Origin: Pedobacter sp.
GTDB lineage: Bacteria; Bacteroidota; Bacteroidia; Sphingobacteriales; Sphingobacteriaceae
Direction of reading: 5' to 3'
NCBI GenBank assembly: GCA_031119475.1
Contig: JAVHXV010000003.1
Location: 207,198-271,197, forward strand
Length of the DNA: 64,000 bases
Positions 34,293 through 43,651 of the stretch are shown one piece after another. The translations under genes were made by a program, and so were the position numbers. The notes beneath the pieces were generated by a model, which worked only from the letters and a program-made list of their open reading frames with translations, did not search any database and was not told the DNA's origin. How positions within the stretch are numbered: the first letter of the stretch is position 1; each line of letters opens with the position of its first letter.

Positions 34293-37200
34293 CTATGCCA
34301 GTGGCATCATCAAATAAAAAGTTGTTCCCTTATCTACTTCAGAGGTAAATTCGATCGAGCCGCCTACGTTTTCAATGGCTTGTTTAACGAAAGCTAGTCC
34401 CAAGCCCGTACCAGAAGATTTTGTGGTAAAATTGGGTACGAAGATCTTATCCTGCAAAGCTTCGTCAATCCCCTTTCCATTATCCTCTATTTCGACATAG
34501 GCATTTTTATCATCGTTGATGATGCGGATTTTAATGGCACACTTAGGCCGCTCCTCACTGGCTTCGATCGCATTTTTTAACAGGTTGTTAAAGATCCTGA
34601 TCAATTGGTCCTTATCGCCCAAAACCACCACATTTCTGTTGGTACGGTTCAATATCACGATCTCTACCCGATCTGAAGTATTGAAAACAGCCAATGCCTT
34701 CTCTATGAAGGGCAACAATTCCAGCTGCTCGAGCTTGGTATCGGGCATTTTAGCAAAATTCGAGAATTCTGAGGCAATGGTAGCCAAACTATCGATCTGT
34801 TCTACAAATGATTTATTGAAACTGGCAAATTTCTTTTCGAAATTGGGATCCTGCTCTTTCCAGGATTTCTCCAGCAATTGGACACCCAATTTTAACGGAG
34901 TGAGTGGATTTTTAATCTCATGGGCGACCTGCTTGGCCATTTCCCGCCAGGCACTCTCCCTTTCGGATCGTGCCAGCTTTACGGCACTCAGCTCCAGTGC
35001 AGCAATCATCTTGTTGTATTCTTTGATCAGTGAGCCGATTTCATCTTGCCGGTGCCATACAATGGGCTGGTTACGCTGTCCCAGTTTGGTCTGGCGGATG
35101 CTTTCTTGGATAAAAGTGAGCGGATTGGTAATCTGATTGGCCAAAAATACCGCCAATACTACGATCAGCACAAAAACAAGCGCATAGATATTGATCAGCG
35201 TATTGATAAACAAGCCAATCTTTGCCTGATAATCTGCCTCGTTGGCGTAATAAGGTAGGCCTATGTAGGCGATGGTCTGGTTCTGCGCATTGCGGATCGG
35301 GGCATAGGCGGCCGCATACTTGAATTCCCCAATTTTTTCACTCGTATTCACATACTCAGATCGCTGCATCGAATGGAGATGGATATATGCTTTTGGTCCC
35401 ATCTTTTTCCCCACCACACCATAGTCATACATCTTTTGCAGCGAAGTAAAGACCAAGGTACCATGGATATCGAATAAGTTCAAGATCGATGCATTTACGT
35501 TGGCGAACTGATCAAATGCAAACCTGGTCTCATCATCATCTTTGATGCTCCCTGTCTTTAGGATTTGGTTCTCATAGGAGAGCTGTATCTTCCTCACCTT
35601 CTCACGGATGGCATTTTCCTGTTGTTCAAGGTATTCGCTTTTAATGTAATAAAAAGTCGTCCACCCAACAATGATCAAGGTTGCTACAACCGACAAAACA
35701 ATAGAAACCTGGATCCTGGTCTTATATAAGATCTTATTGGCGTTGATCATCAGGTAGCGGTTGATCTTAAACCAAGCTGCTTTATTGTCTTCGATGTTAC
35801 GATAGAACCATACCACAATGTACACCAATATGCCAAAGATGATAAACACCAGAAAAAAGAAGGAAAGCGTTGCCAATCGCACTACAAAGGGGATTTTTTC
35901 TTTGGTAATGACGATGAGCTTAGATTGGTCGTGCGGCTTATAGATGGCATGGTTATACCGCTTGTCGTCACTTTCTTCGTTCTGGAACACGACCTTATCT
36001 GTAACGCCCTTAAATCCTTTGGTGGGCGAATTGACCATGTCATAGGTATATTGACCAGATTGGCTGAACAGTTTGTTGTCTTTATAAAAAGCCAGGGAAT
36101 ATTTACTGAAATCTTCATCGCTCTTCAATTTTCCATCGATCAGGAATTCTGGGAAGCGGCTGTTAAAATCATAGGGCTGTGATTTGAGCTCAATCACAAG
36201 CCTTCCCAATAGGTTTTCGCGATTGAATATCGGAATAATGGCAAAATAGATCTTGTATCCAAAAGTATCGTTGATCTTGTAAGAAAAACTGACTTCTTCG
36301 AGCTTGAAAGCACCAGACCTTACCAGTCCTTTATATTTTGAAAAATCTACAGACTCTTCATGCTTTAGGGTAGAATCGGCGCTGTTGTACTCGTACATGT
36401 TCGAGTCGAATAGCGACAAGTAGCCGTCCAGGTAATTTTTTTCAATGTAATTATGAAAACTGAACGTTTGCATCATATCTGGCTTCTTGAAATAGGCTAC
36501 AATCAGCGAATCGGTAGAAATGCCATTTTCGAAGCTGTTGATGGCATTGAGCACTTTAGGGTCATCTGCATCTTCCAGAAGTTTCTGGGTGATGCTCTCG
36601 CGGTTATTGCGTTCCTTGATGTCATTAAACCTCAGATACTTAAGGGCTGTTAGAAAGGCCATGGAAAGAAACAGGATGGCAAATATGCCGATCGAGAATT
36701 TCTGCAACTGGATGTAATTGTTGTAGGCGATGATATAGATTAACAGCGCATAGACCAGGAAATATATTGTAAAATCAATATAAAACTGATAGCAGGCATA
36801 GCAGCCGAGCACGATCAGAAATAAACTCAAACGATCTTTGTGACGCACATTCAGCAACTTGCTGATCTCGATAAAGATGATGGTCACCAGATAGATATTC
36901 AGCCAGATGGTGCACAAGATGAGGATACAGGCCCAGCTGATCCAATCCAAATTGATGATATTGGTGATGTCGAAATTGATTTTCGAATTCAGGATCAATC
37001 CGTTAAATATCTCTTCGACCACAAACGCCATCCCGGTAAGTACCAGCAACATGACTACATGAATGGCAATGCCGATGGCTTTTTTCTGGGCAATCCAGTT
37101 GGGCACGGTGTAATTTCGTCGGTGGATATAAGCAAAGATTACCACCCATGTGCCAGCGATTACGTTGAGCAACAAGTCGCCCAGAGAGGGCAGAAAATTA

Positions 37201-38036
37201 TTCTGTGCATAGATCAAAGGACTAAATATGGGCAGGTCAAACTGATGGTTGAACCAAAAATACATGAGGTCAGAAAGCCGGACCGTAACAAAGAACAAGG
37301 TGATCAATATCGTGGCTCCTAATGTATATCCTTTTTTGGCCAGCCAGCTACAATAGGAATTGACAAAAAGACAGATGCTGACCAGTCCAACGATCCATAA
37401 CCAGAGCTTAATGGTTACATAGACATTTTTAACATTTTCATCGCTCAGCTTAACCGCAAACAGGTACTGCTTGTGCAGATCAAAAACATTTACGATTTCC
37501 TTATCTGTAAACGAGGCCAATGACAGGCTATTTCGTGGAAACAGCTCTGGCGCAATCCCATTTTTAAGGTATTGGTTTTCAATGTTAAATTGGTTCTTGA
37601 CCAGGATCAAAAATACGATGGTGTAATTCCCAACTGTTTTTTTATTGATCTCGTAATAACCACTATACAGCTGGTTAAATGATATTCCCTCCTTTAAACG
37701 GCTTAGGCTCGAAGGAAAGGCTTTTGACGAACTCCAGAAAAGTAGCTGTTCATCCCGATAGACCAGCACATTGATCCCTCGATCACGGTAATCGGCTATG
37801 AATTTCAGCGCCAATTTTTCATCGCTATCAAGCCGCTTGAGTTCGTTTATCCTTTCTGGACTGGTGAGGTAATGTTGTACTACCTTTTCTTTGGTGTTGA
37901 GGTTATGTTGCAGTTCATCGGCTTCATGGACGAGAAGGTCTTTTTGGGTAATCGAATTGTTAAGCGACAATGCTGTAACGATACAACAGATGCCGAAAAG
38001 CAATAACAAAAACCTAATTTTTCCTCCAATGCTCAC
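34293..38036 (-). CDS. Large membrane sensor histidine kinase, NtrY-like
   Basis: A 1247-residue kinase. It has an N-terminal membrane helix, an extracytoplasmic region, a block of about eight or nine transmembrane helices (about 205-460), a second large sensing region (about 480-720), further helices near 740 and 790, a second extracytoplasmic loop, a helix near 950 with a HAMP-like linker, then HisKA with the phospho-acceptor His1039 in AHEIKNPLTPLKL and a HATPase with NLLKNAIEAS, DNGKGI and GTGLGL. The HEIKNPLTP form and layout recall NtrY. No response-regulator gene is adjacent, so it is an orphan here. Its size and number of membrane segments are unusual. Signal and partner are unknown. 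Confidence 0.88.
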   Translation of the reverse strand: MSIGGKIRFLLLLFGICCIVTALSLNNSITQKDLLVHEADELQHNLNTKEKVVQHYLTSPERINELKRLDSDEKLALKFIADYRDRGINVLVYRDEQLLFWSSSKAFPSSLSRLKEGISFNQLYSGYYEINKKTVGNYTIVFLILVKNQFNIENQYLKNGIAPELFPRNSLSLASFTDKEIVNVFDLHKQYLFAVKLSDENVKNVYVTIKLWLWIVGLVSICLFVNSYCSWLAKKGYTLGATILITLFFVTVRLSDLMYFWFNHQFDLPIFSPLIYAQNNFLPSLGDLLLNVIAGTWVVIFAYIHRRNYTVPNWIAQKKAIGIAIHVVMLLVLTGMAFVVEEIFNGLILNSKINFDITNIINLDWISWACILILCTIWLNIYLVTIIFIEISKLLNVRHKDRLSLFLIVLGCYACYQFYIDFTIYFLVYALLIYIIAYNNYIQLQKFSIGIFAILFLSMAFLTALKYLRFNDIKERNNRESITQKLLEDADDPKVLNAINSFENGISTDSLIVAYFKKPDMMQTFSFHNYIEKNYLDGYLSLFDSNMYEYNSADSTLKHEESVDFSKYKGLVRSGAFKLEEVSFSYKINDTFGYKIYFAIIPIFNRENLLGRLVIELKSQPYDFNSRFPEFLIDGKLKSDEDFSKYSLAFYKDNKLFSQSGQYTYDMVNSPTKGFKGVTDKVVFQNEESDDKRYNHAIYKPHDQSKLIVITKEKIPFVVRLATLSFFFLVFIIFGILVYIVVWFYRNIEDNKAAWFKINRYLMINANKILYKTRIQVSIVLSVVATLIIVGWTTFYYIKSEYLEQQENAIREKVRKIQLSYENQILKTGSIKDDDETRFAFDQFANVNASILNLFDIHGTLVFTSLQKMYDYGVVGKKMGPKAYIHLHSMQRSEYVNTSEKIGEFKYAAAYAPIRNAQNQTIAYIGLPYYANEADYQAKIGLFINTLINIYALVFVLIVVLAVFLANQITNPLTFIQESIRQTKLGQRNQPIVWHRQDEIGSLIKEYNKMIAALELSAVKLARSERESAWREMAKQVAHEIKNPLTPLKLGVQLLEKSWKEQDPNFEKKFASFNKSFVEQIDSLATIASEFSNFAKMPDTKLEQLELLPFIEKALAVFNTSDRVEIVILNRTNRNVVVLGDKDQLIRIFNNLLKNAIEASEERPKCAIKIRIINDDKNAYVEIEDNGKGIDEALQDKIFVPNFTTKSSGTGLGLAFVKQAIENVGGSIEFTSEVDKGTTFYLMMPLA

Positions 38037-38053
38037 GGGCAGGCAATTTATGG

Positions 38054-38935
38054 TTAAACTACGCTTGCACTACTGGTTTCCACCTCCCTGCTTACTTTCT
38101 TCACCAATCCCTGCAATACGTTGCCCGGACCCACTTCAACAAATGCTGTGGCCCCATCTGCAATCATATTGGTCGCGGTCTGGGTCCATCTTACCGCCCC
38201 GGTCAATTGTGCAATCAGGTTTTGTTTAATAACGGATGGATCTGTAGTGGGCTGTGCATTTACATTTTGATAGATTGGGCATATTGGTGCTTGGATAGGT
38301 GTACTTTCAATGGCACTTTGCAGTTCTACTTTGGCCGGCTCCATGAGTGGCGAATGGAAAGCGCCACCCACACTTAGTTTCAAGGCACGTTTTGCCCCTG
38401 CTTCGGTCAGTTTTACACAGGCCTCGTCAATCCCTTCAATACTGCCAGAAATGACCAATTGACCAGGACAATTGTAGTTGGCCGGCACTACCACAGCCTC
38501 AATCCCGGCACATACTTCTTCCACGGTTTCATCGGCCAGGCCCAAAATAGCGGCCATTGTAGAGGGCTGTAGTTCACAGGCCTTTTGCATGGCATTGGCA
38601 CGTGCAATTACCAACCGCAGACCATCTTCAAAACTCATGGCGTTGGCAGCAACAAGCGCAGAAAACTCGCCCAATGAATGCCCTGCTACCATATCAGGTT
38701 TAAAATTATCGCCAAGTACCTTTGCCAAGATCACCGAATGTAAAAATATGGCCGGCTGCGTAACATTGGTCTGCTTCAATTCCTCATCGGAGCCATTGAA
38801 CATGATGTCGCTGATGCGAAATCCGATAATTTCATTTGCCTTTTCAAAATATTCTTTTGCGATGGGATTCTCATAAAGATCTTTTCCCATTCCAGAAAAT
38901 TGGGCGCCCTGCCCAGGAAAAATATATGCTTTCAT
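38054..38935 (-). CDS. fabD: Malonyl-CoA:ACP transacylase
   Basis: A 293-residue FabD, moving malonyl from CoA to acyl carrier protein to start fatty-acid elongation in the cytoplasm. The motif GQGAQ is at 8-12, the nucleophile elbow GHSLG at 85-89 with Ser87, and the catalytic His lies in GGAFHSPLM near 195. The length and the early FPGQGAQFSGMGKDL sequence are typical. It is separated from the sensor kinase by 17 bp on the same strand but from folE by a repeat-rich gap. No other fab gene is in the window, so its place in the fatty-acid operon is not conserved here. Confidence 0.95.
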   Translation of the reverse strand: MKAYIFPGQGAQFSGMGKDLYENPIAKEYFEKANEIIGFRISDIMFNGSDEELKQTNVTQPAIFLHSVILAKVLGDNFKPDMVAGHSLGEFSALVAANAMSFEDGLRLVIARANAMQKACELQPSTMAAILGLADETVEEVCAGIEAVVVPANYNCPGQLVISGSIEGIDEACVKLTEAGAKRALKLSVGGAFHSPLMEPAKVELQSAIESTPIQAPICPIYQNVNAQPTTDPSVIKQNLIAQLTGAVRWTQTATNMIADGATAFVEVGPGNVLQGLVKKVSREVETSSASVV

Positions 38936-39022
38936 AATTGCGTATGGCGTTTGGCGATAAGCGGTGTACTGCTTAAACCTAACCTGATTTTAAATCTAAT
39001 GGAGACAATCCTTGCTCACTAT

Positions 39023-39099
39023 GTCTTTCTTCTTTACTCCTTATTCTTTTGTCTATGCTCTTTTGTCTTTGTTCTTTGTTCTTGGCTCTTGGCTCCACG
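39023..39099 (+). repeat. Heptamer array, [TGC]TCTTTG-type words
   Basis: Eleven units of the form NTCTTTN, including GTCTTTC, TTCTTTA, CTCTTTT, GTCTTTG, TTCTTTG, TTCTTGG and CTCTTGG. The reverse complement resembles the AACAAAG words at 53827-53910. It fills the gap between fabD and folE. Confidence 0.85.
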
Positions 39100-39109
39100 C
39101 TTAAAGTTC

Positions 39110-39742
39110 CTAATGCAACGTTGCCGTAATCAACCTCAAAAACTCTGCCCTTGTTTTGTCGTTGCTGATAAATTCACCTGTAAAGGCAGATGTTGTGGTC
39201 ACTGAATTTTGTTTTTGCACACCGCGCATAGCCATACAAAGGTGTTTACACTCCATGACCACGGCTACGCCAGCGGGCGATAAGGTCTCCTGGATGCAAT
39301 CCCTGATTTCATTGGTCAATCGTTCCTGCACCTGCAAACGTCTGGCAAAAGCATCAACTACCCTAGGGATCTTGCTCAGGCCCACAATGTGCCCGTTGGG
39401 GATATAGGCCACATGAGCCTTTCCAAAAAATGGCAGCATGTGGTGCTCGCACATCGAAAAAACTTCAATATCCTTTACTACAACCATTTGGCTGTAATCT
39501 TCCTTGAACATGGCCGAGCGGAGAATAATATCGGGTTGGATATCGTATCCATGTGTCAAGTATTGCAAGGCTTTGGCCACACGCTCTGGGGTTTTGATCA
39601 GTCCTTCACGACCAGGGTCTTCTCCTAGTTTCGATAAAATATCGCCGTAATGCTGCGCAACGGCGTTGATCTTGTCGTCATCGTAGCGGTCTATCTTTTG
39701 GTAGCCCAATAGTTCGTCGTCGTCGTTATATTTCTCGTTCAT
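39110..39742 (-). CDS. folE: GTP cyclohydrolase I
   Basis: A 210-residue FolE that converts GTP to dihydroneopterin triphosphate, the entry to folate and to queuosine/tetrahydropterin synthesis. It carries the zinc ligands in SMCEHH (Cys98, His101) and a second Cys in HLCMAM, the PERVAKA segment (52-58) and the C-terminal RAEFLRL. The upstream PTPS-family gene on the same strand, 11 bp away, uses the product of this enzyme, so the pair is probably an operon. The acidic N-terminus ([10 protein letters not shown]) is an ordinary extension. Confidence 0.95.
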   Translation of the reverse strand: MNEKYNDDDELLGYQKIDRYDDDKINAVAQHYGDILSKLGEDPGREGLIKTPERVAKALQYLTHGYDIQPDIILRSAMFKEDYSQMVVVKDIEVFSMCEHHMLPFFGKAHVAYIPNGHIVGLSKIPRVVDAFARRLQVQERLTNEIRDCIQETLSPAGVAVVMECKHLCMAMRGVQKQNSVTTTSAFTGEFISNDKTRAEFLRLITATLH

Positions 39743-39753
39743 TGTAAAAGGTA

Positions 39754-40164
39754 TTAGCCGAAGTATTCGACAAAATTGTTTTCGGTTTCATAGATTTTGA
39801 TGCAATGCAGCTGGGCACCGCTATGCTGAATTTGTGGCTGAAGGATTTCCCACACCGCAATGGCCAAATTCTCCGTAGAAGCCAATTTCCCTTTCATAAA
39901 ATCAACATCCAAATTAAGATTCCTATGGTCAACCTTGTTGATGACATGCTCGTTGATAATTTGTTTCAGCCATTTCAGGTCGACCAAAAATCCGGTCTCA
40001 GGATTTACTTCCCCCTTAACTGTAACATACAAATGGTAGTTATGCCCATGCCAATTGGGATTGGCACATTTTCCATAAACTTCGAGATTTTTATCTTCGC
40101 TCCAATCTGTGCGGGATAACTTATGGGCAGCATTAAAACTTTCCCTTCGTGTGATATAAATCAT
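39754..40164 (-). CDS. 6-pyruvoyl/6-carboxy-tetrahydropterin synthase family protein
   Basis: A 136-residue tunnelling-fold enzyme from ATG 40164; a longer frame to 40203 adds 13 unconserved residues. Zinc ligands are His14 (in NAAHKL), His39 and His41 (in NPNWHGHNY), and the catalytic Cys33 is in YGKC. The KIYETENN segment carries the substrate-binding Glu. The [13 protein letters not shown] form is close to 6-pyruvoyl-tetrahydropterin synthase, while bacterial neighbours of this size are often QueD (queuosine). I cannot decide between them from sequence alone. It sits directly upstream of folE on the same strand, which supplies its dihydroneopterin triphosphate substrate. It is divergent from mqnB. 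Confidence 0.9.
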   Translation of the reverse strand: MIYITRRESFNAAHKLSRTDWSEDKNLEVYGKCANPNWHGHNYHLYVTVKGEVNPETGFLVDLKWLKQIINEHVINKVDHRNLNLDVDFMKGKLASTENLAIAVWEILQPQIQHSGAQLHCIKIYETENNFVEYFG

Positions 40165-40292
40165 GCTACTTAAATAAAAAACAAATATACACATAATGGT
40201 CATGGATGCGACAAGATGGAAAAGGTAAAATAGAAAAAGTACTCAATGGACACAGAGCCGATAGCTATCTACTATTTTCTTACATTTACCAG

Positions 40293-40934
40293 ATGAAACT
40301 CCTCATCGTTGCCGCAACGGCGCAAGAATTAACTGGGCTATACGATCATTTTGAGATACCGAAGGACAGTTTCGTACAGACCGATCATTTCGATGTACTG
40401 ATTACCGGCGTGGGCATGACTGCCACTGCGTTTGCATTGGGAAAATATCTCAACTCCGATTATGAGCTGCTGCTAAATGTTGGCATTGCCGGAAGTTTTG
40501 ACCCATCCATTCCGTTAGGCAGCTTGGTTCAGGTTACCGAAGATACCTTTGCCGAATTAGGTGCAGAAGACCACGATGATTTTATCACCATCGTAGATCT
40601 GGGCTTTGGCAAAAATCAATATCACGCAACTGTGGAAGTGGAAGACTTGCCCAAAGTAAAGGCCATTACCGTAAACAAAGTGCATGGACATGCTTCGACC
40701 ATTGCCAAGACCCATACTCTTTTTCCCGCTGACATAGAAAGCATGGAAGGTGCGGCTGTATTGTATGCTTGCGAAGCCGCACAGATCAACTGCTTACAAG
40801 TCCGCAGCATTTCAAACTACGTTACGCCAAGAGATAAGGCACAATGGCAAATTGGCAAGGCCATCAAAAACCTCAACAATTGGCTTGTCCAATATGTTCA
40901 GCAATACCTAGTCAATAAAAAATTGCCGAGTTAA
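40293..40934 (+). CDS. mqnB: Futalosine hydrolase
   Basis: A 213-residue nucleosidase of the purine/uridine phosphorylase fold that removes hypoxanthine from futalosine to give dehypoxanthine futalosine in the alternative menaquinone route. The start MKLLIVAATAQEL (40293) is preferred over the longer frame from 40206. It shows NVGIAGSFD and a late SMEGAAVLYACE, the family signature around the ribose-binding Glu. MqnD follows after a gap on the same strand, so two steps of the pathway are adjacent. Confidence in MqnB over a 5'-methylthioadenosine nucleosidase rests on this neighbourhood. Confidence 0.88.
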   Translation: MKLLIVAATAQELTGLYDHFEIPKDSFVQTDHFDVLITGVGMTATAFALGKYLNSDYELLLNVGIAGSFDPSIPLGSLVQVTEDTFAELGAEDHDDFITIVDLGFGKNQYHATVEVEDLPKVKAITVNKVHGHASTIAKTHTLFPADIESMEGAAVLYACEAAQINCLQVRSISNYVTPRDKAQWQIGKAIKNLNNWLVQYVQQYLVNKKLPS

Positions 40935-40973
40935 AGATTACAAAGCACAGAAAAATCACAGGGTTATTATCTG

Positions 40974-40981
40974 TATTTTTG
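40974..40981 (+). promoter_or_regulatory. Candidate -7 box for mqnD
   Basis: TATTTTTG matches TAnnTTTG and lies 72 bp before the mqnD ATG, just before the octamer array. If used, the array would form most of the mqnD leader RNA. No clear -33 box was seen. Confidence 0.35.
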
Positions 40982-40993
40982 TGATCAGATCTT

Positions 40994-41049
40994 TTTCAAC
41001 CTTTCAACCTTTCAACCTTTCAACCTTTCAACCTTTCAACCTTTCAACC
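40994..41049 (+). repeat. Perfect octamer array, TTTCAACC x7
   Basis: Seven identical 8-base units end 3 bp before the ATG of mqnD. The unit is the reverse complement of GGTTGAAA, a word seen in other arrays. It is one of the few arrays here with no variation between units. Confidence 0.95.
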
Positions 41050-41052
41050 TTA

Positions 41053-41901
41053 ATGAAACTCACACTTGGATTTTCTCCCTGCCCCAACGATACTTTTATT
41101 TTTGATGCGCTCATCCATGGAAAAATAGATACTGAAGGGTTAGAATTTGAGGTCACGTTCGATGATGTTGAAACCTTGAACCAAAAAGCCATGCAAGGTA
41201 AGCTCGATATTACCAAGCTGAGCTTTCATGCCTTCGCCTACGTAACCGACAAATATGCACTTTTGAATGCTGGGAGCGCTTTAGGATTTGGGGTTGGCCC
41301 CTTGTTGATCTGCAAACAGGAAAATGTGGCCATGATCGATCAGCAACTGCTTTCCGAAAACTGCAAACTGAAAGTGGGCATCCCTGGCAAATTTACTACG
41401 GCCAACTTTTTATTGGGCATTGCCTATCCGCAGCTGACGGAAAAAAAAGAGATGGTATTTTCTGAAATCGAGCAGGCATTATTGGACAACAAGATTGATC
41501 TTGGCCTAATTATCCATGAAAATCGGTTTACCTATCAAGCCAAAGGCCTGCATAAGGTGATGGACTTGGGAACTTATTGGGAGCAGCATACTGGCTGTGC
41601 CATTCCCTTGGGCGGAATTGTGATCAACCGCAGGTTAAGCCCTGAAATACAGCAGAAAGTTGACCGCCTCATCAAAAAATCTGTAGCCTATGCATTCGCC
41701 AACCCAAGATCAGGAATTGATTTCATCAGAAAGCATGCCCAGGAGATGGACGAAAGTGTGATGTATCAGCACATCGACCTCTATGTTAACCATTATTCGG
41801 CAGACCTGGGCTTGGAAGGAAGAAAAGCCATCGATACGCTATTCGAATTGGCACAACAGAAAGGCATTATTCCACAATTAGCTAATTCATTATACGTTTA
41901 G
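41053..41901 (+). CDS. mqnD: 1,4-dihydroxy-6-naphthoate synthase
   Basis: A 282-residue periplasmic-binding-protein-like enzyme that turns cyclic dehypoxanthine futalosine into 1,4-dihydroxy-6-naphthoate in the futalosine menaquinone pathway. It has FSPCPNDTFIFDAL at the start, the family motif, and HTGCAIPLGGI near 170. The frame is open 24 codons further upstream, but these only translate the TTTCAACC repeat, so I start at MKLTLGF. The perfect octamer array directly before the start suggests length changes could alter translation without changing the protein. Confidence 0.92.
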   Translation: MKLTLGFSPCPNDTFIFDALIHGKIDTEGLEFEVTFDDVETLNQKAMQGKLDITKLSFHAFAYVTDKYALLNAGSALGFGVGPLLICKQENVAMIDQQLLSENCKLKVGIPGKFTTANFLLGIAYPQLTEKKEMVFSEIEQALLDNKIDLGLIIHENRFTYQAKGLHKVMDLGTYWEQHTGCAIPLGGIVINRRLSPEIQQKVDRLIKKSVAYAFANPRSGIDFIRKHAQEMDESVMYQHIDLYVNHYSADLGLEGRKAIDTLFELAQQKGIIPQLANSLYV

Positions 41902-41912
41902 ATGGATAGCTG

Positions 41913-41954
41913 AAAGTTAAAAGCGGAAAGCAGAAAACGAAAAGCGGAAAGCGT
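41913..41954 (+). repeat. Heptamer array, AAAGCGG words
   Basis: Six units: AAAGTTA, AAAGCGG, AAAGCAG, AAAACGA, AAAGCGG, AAAGCGT. It begins 12 bp after the mqnD stop. The words recur at 59048-59082 and inside tex. Confidence 0.85.
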
Positions 41955-41982
41955 CAACTGTTTCAGGTCTACGATTCGAGAT

Positions 41983-42038
41983 AACTAAGAACTGCAAACT
42001 ATAAACTAAGGACTGCAAACTATAAACTAATAACTACT
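41983..42038 (+). repeat. Heptamer array, eight [AG]ACTNNN units ending on a stop codon
   Basis: AACTAAG, AACTGCA, AACTATA, AACTAAG, GACTGCA, AACTATA, AACTAAT, AACTACT. The last word holds the stop of the minus-strand lipoprotein gene (42034-42036), just as AACTACT does at 31494-31500. Confidence 0.92.
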
Positions 42039-42417
42039 GGCTACAAGGTCCTTCAGGGATTTCTCTGCTGATCTTACGCAGCTTGGTGACCACCATGGTC
42101 GAATCATAATCGCCGGTTACGGTAGTGGTATCTGATTTCACCAATTTACATTCCACTTCAATATAAACAGGTGTATAGGGCTTCTCAAATCCCAATTTAC
42201 TGTATTCCAGTTCCAAGGTCTTGGCGCTATCGGCGACCCAAAATTCCCGACTAGCCTCACAATCGGTAAAAGATTTCATTTCAGGCCCATAGCTATAAAG
42301 GCCTTTGAGGACGACGGTCTTTTGTGCATCGGCGTCACCATTTTTCTTTTGGCGGCAAGAGATGATGGCGCAAAAGGCCAGGCATGCAAAAACAAATACT
42401 TTCAGGTAGTTCTTCAT
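42034..42417 (-). CDS. Small lipoprotein of unknown function
   Basis: A 127-residue lipoprotein with signal peptide and lipobox IISC (Cys21). The mature part has SYGPEMKSFTDCEASREFWV and PVYIEVECKL, a pattern with some resemblance to small NlpE/copper-homeostasis lipoprotein domains, but too weak to name. Two cysteines in the mature part (in TDCEA and GPCSQ) may pair. It starts 1 bp after the stop of the LolC/E-type permease gene, so it is almost certainly in the same transcript. Confidence 0.75.
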   Translation of the reverse strand: MKNYLKVFVFACLAFCAIISCRQKKNGDADAQKTVVLKGLYSYGPEMKSFTDCEASREFWVADSAKTLELEYSKLGFEKPYTPVYIEVECKLVKSDTTTVTGDYDSTMVVTKLRKISREIPEGPCSQ

Positions 42418-42418
42418 G

Positions 42419-43651
42419 TTACAGATCTTGATTGGTTCGGTCTATCCTCTTCACGCTTAAATTTGATGCCAAAGCTGATGCAATAAAAGAAAAAATGCTT
42501 ACAGTAAGGAAAACAAGCATAAAATCTTTCCACTTCAATGCAATCGGATAGGCATTTGGGATCAGTAAATTCGATTCTCCCATCTTAAACCATCCAAAGC
42601 GCTGCTGCAGCAGGCAAAATACAAACCCGATCAGCAAGCCAAAGATACAACCCGTTAGCGTTATCATCATGCCCTCGACCAAAAAAATTCTCCTGATCAA
42701 TTGTTTGCCGGCGCCAAGGCTGCTCAATATGGAGATATCTTTAAGTTTATCGATCACCAACATGGTCAGTGAACCGATAATATTGAATATAGCGATGATC
42801 AGGATAAAGGTCAGGATGATATAGACCATCCATTTTTCAGAGCCCAGCACGTTGTACAGCCCCTGGTTTTGCTGTTCCCTATTCTTGACGACAAACTTAG
42901 TTCCTAATTTTTCTGCTATCTCCCGGCGAAGATTTTCAGCATCAACGCCATCTTTTACATTGATTTCGATTGATGATACTTTTTTTTCTTCGCCCAAAAG
43001 TGCACGGGCAAAACGCAGGGGCACCACGGCAATGTTATCGAAATCCTGTTGCACTTCAAAAACTCCTGATGCTGGAATATTCATCACGGTGAAATCGTCC
43101 ATCGGGTTGAGCGAATTGGCCTGGATGCCCTTTCTGGGCGAAAAAATCTGTAAGGGCACAAAGGGATCGCTCGTATTTACACCGAGATAGGCCTGGAGCG
43201 CCGAACCCACCACTGCATAGGAGTTCCCACCTCCTTCCAACACAAATTTTCCTTCAACCATAATCGTGTCTAAGCTTTTATTTTTGATAAAATCGCTGCT
43301 TACACCCTTTACCAATGCCGGAAATTGCTTGTTGTTGTAGCGTACCAAGGCATTTTCGGCCAGCACTTCTGTATAGGAAAAAATCTTTTGCTCGTGTTTT
43401 AGGTGTTGCAGATAGGGATGGCCCGGATCAAAAGTCTTGCCCTGTGCGGGCGCAATCAAGATTTGAGGGGTAATGGTATTGAACATCTTCAGCACCACCT
43501 CCTCAAAACCATTAAAAACAGAAAGGATAATGATCAGTGCGGCACTTCCAACAAAAACACCAAGTACCGAAATCGCCGATATGATATTGATGGCATTGGT
43601 TGATTTTTTGGCAAAAATGTAGCGCTTGGCGATGTAAAAAGCAGTATTCAC
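42419..43651 (-). CDS. LolC/LolE-type ABC transporter permease
   Basis: A 410-residue MacB/FtsX-like permease. It has an N-terminal helix (about 30-50, IISAISVLGVFVGSAALIIIL), a large periplasmic domain, and three C-terminal helices (about 280-400). The LolC/E family moves lipoproteins from the inner membrane to the LolA chaperone. I choose the GTG at 43651 (MNTAFYIAKRYIFAKK) because the frame upstream to 43744 only translates a purine-rich repeat and the family normally starts this way. No LolD ATPase gene is adjacent. It is preceded by an MBL hydrolase gene and followed by a lipoprotein gene on the same strand. Confidence 0.85.
   Translation of the reverse strand: MNTAFYIAKRYIFAKKSTNAINIISAISVLGVFVGSAALIIILSVFNGFEEVVLKMFNTITPQILIAPAQGKTFDPGHPYLQHLKHEQKIFSYTEVLAENALVRYNNKQFPALVKGVSSDFIKNKSLDTIMVEGKFVLEGGGNSYAVVGSALQAYLGVNTSDPFVPLQIFSPRKGIQANSLNPMDDFTVMNIPASGVFEVQQDFDNIAVVPLRFARALLGEEKKVSSIEINVKDGVDAENLRREIAEKLGTKFVVKNREQQNQGLYNVLGSEKWMVYIILTFILIIAIFNIIGSLTMLVIDKLKDISILSSLGAGKQLIRRIFLVEGMMITLTGCIFGLLIGFVFCLLQQRFGWFKMGESNLLIPNAYPIALKWKDFMLVFLTVSIFSFIASALASNLSVKRIDRTNQDL

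Noticed and set aside
40981..41052. N-terminal extension of MqnD
   Set aside because: It encodes only the TTTCAACC repeat; the family starts at MKLTLGFSPCPND.
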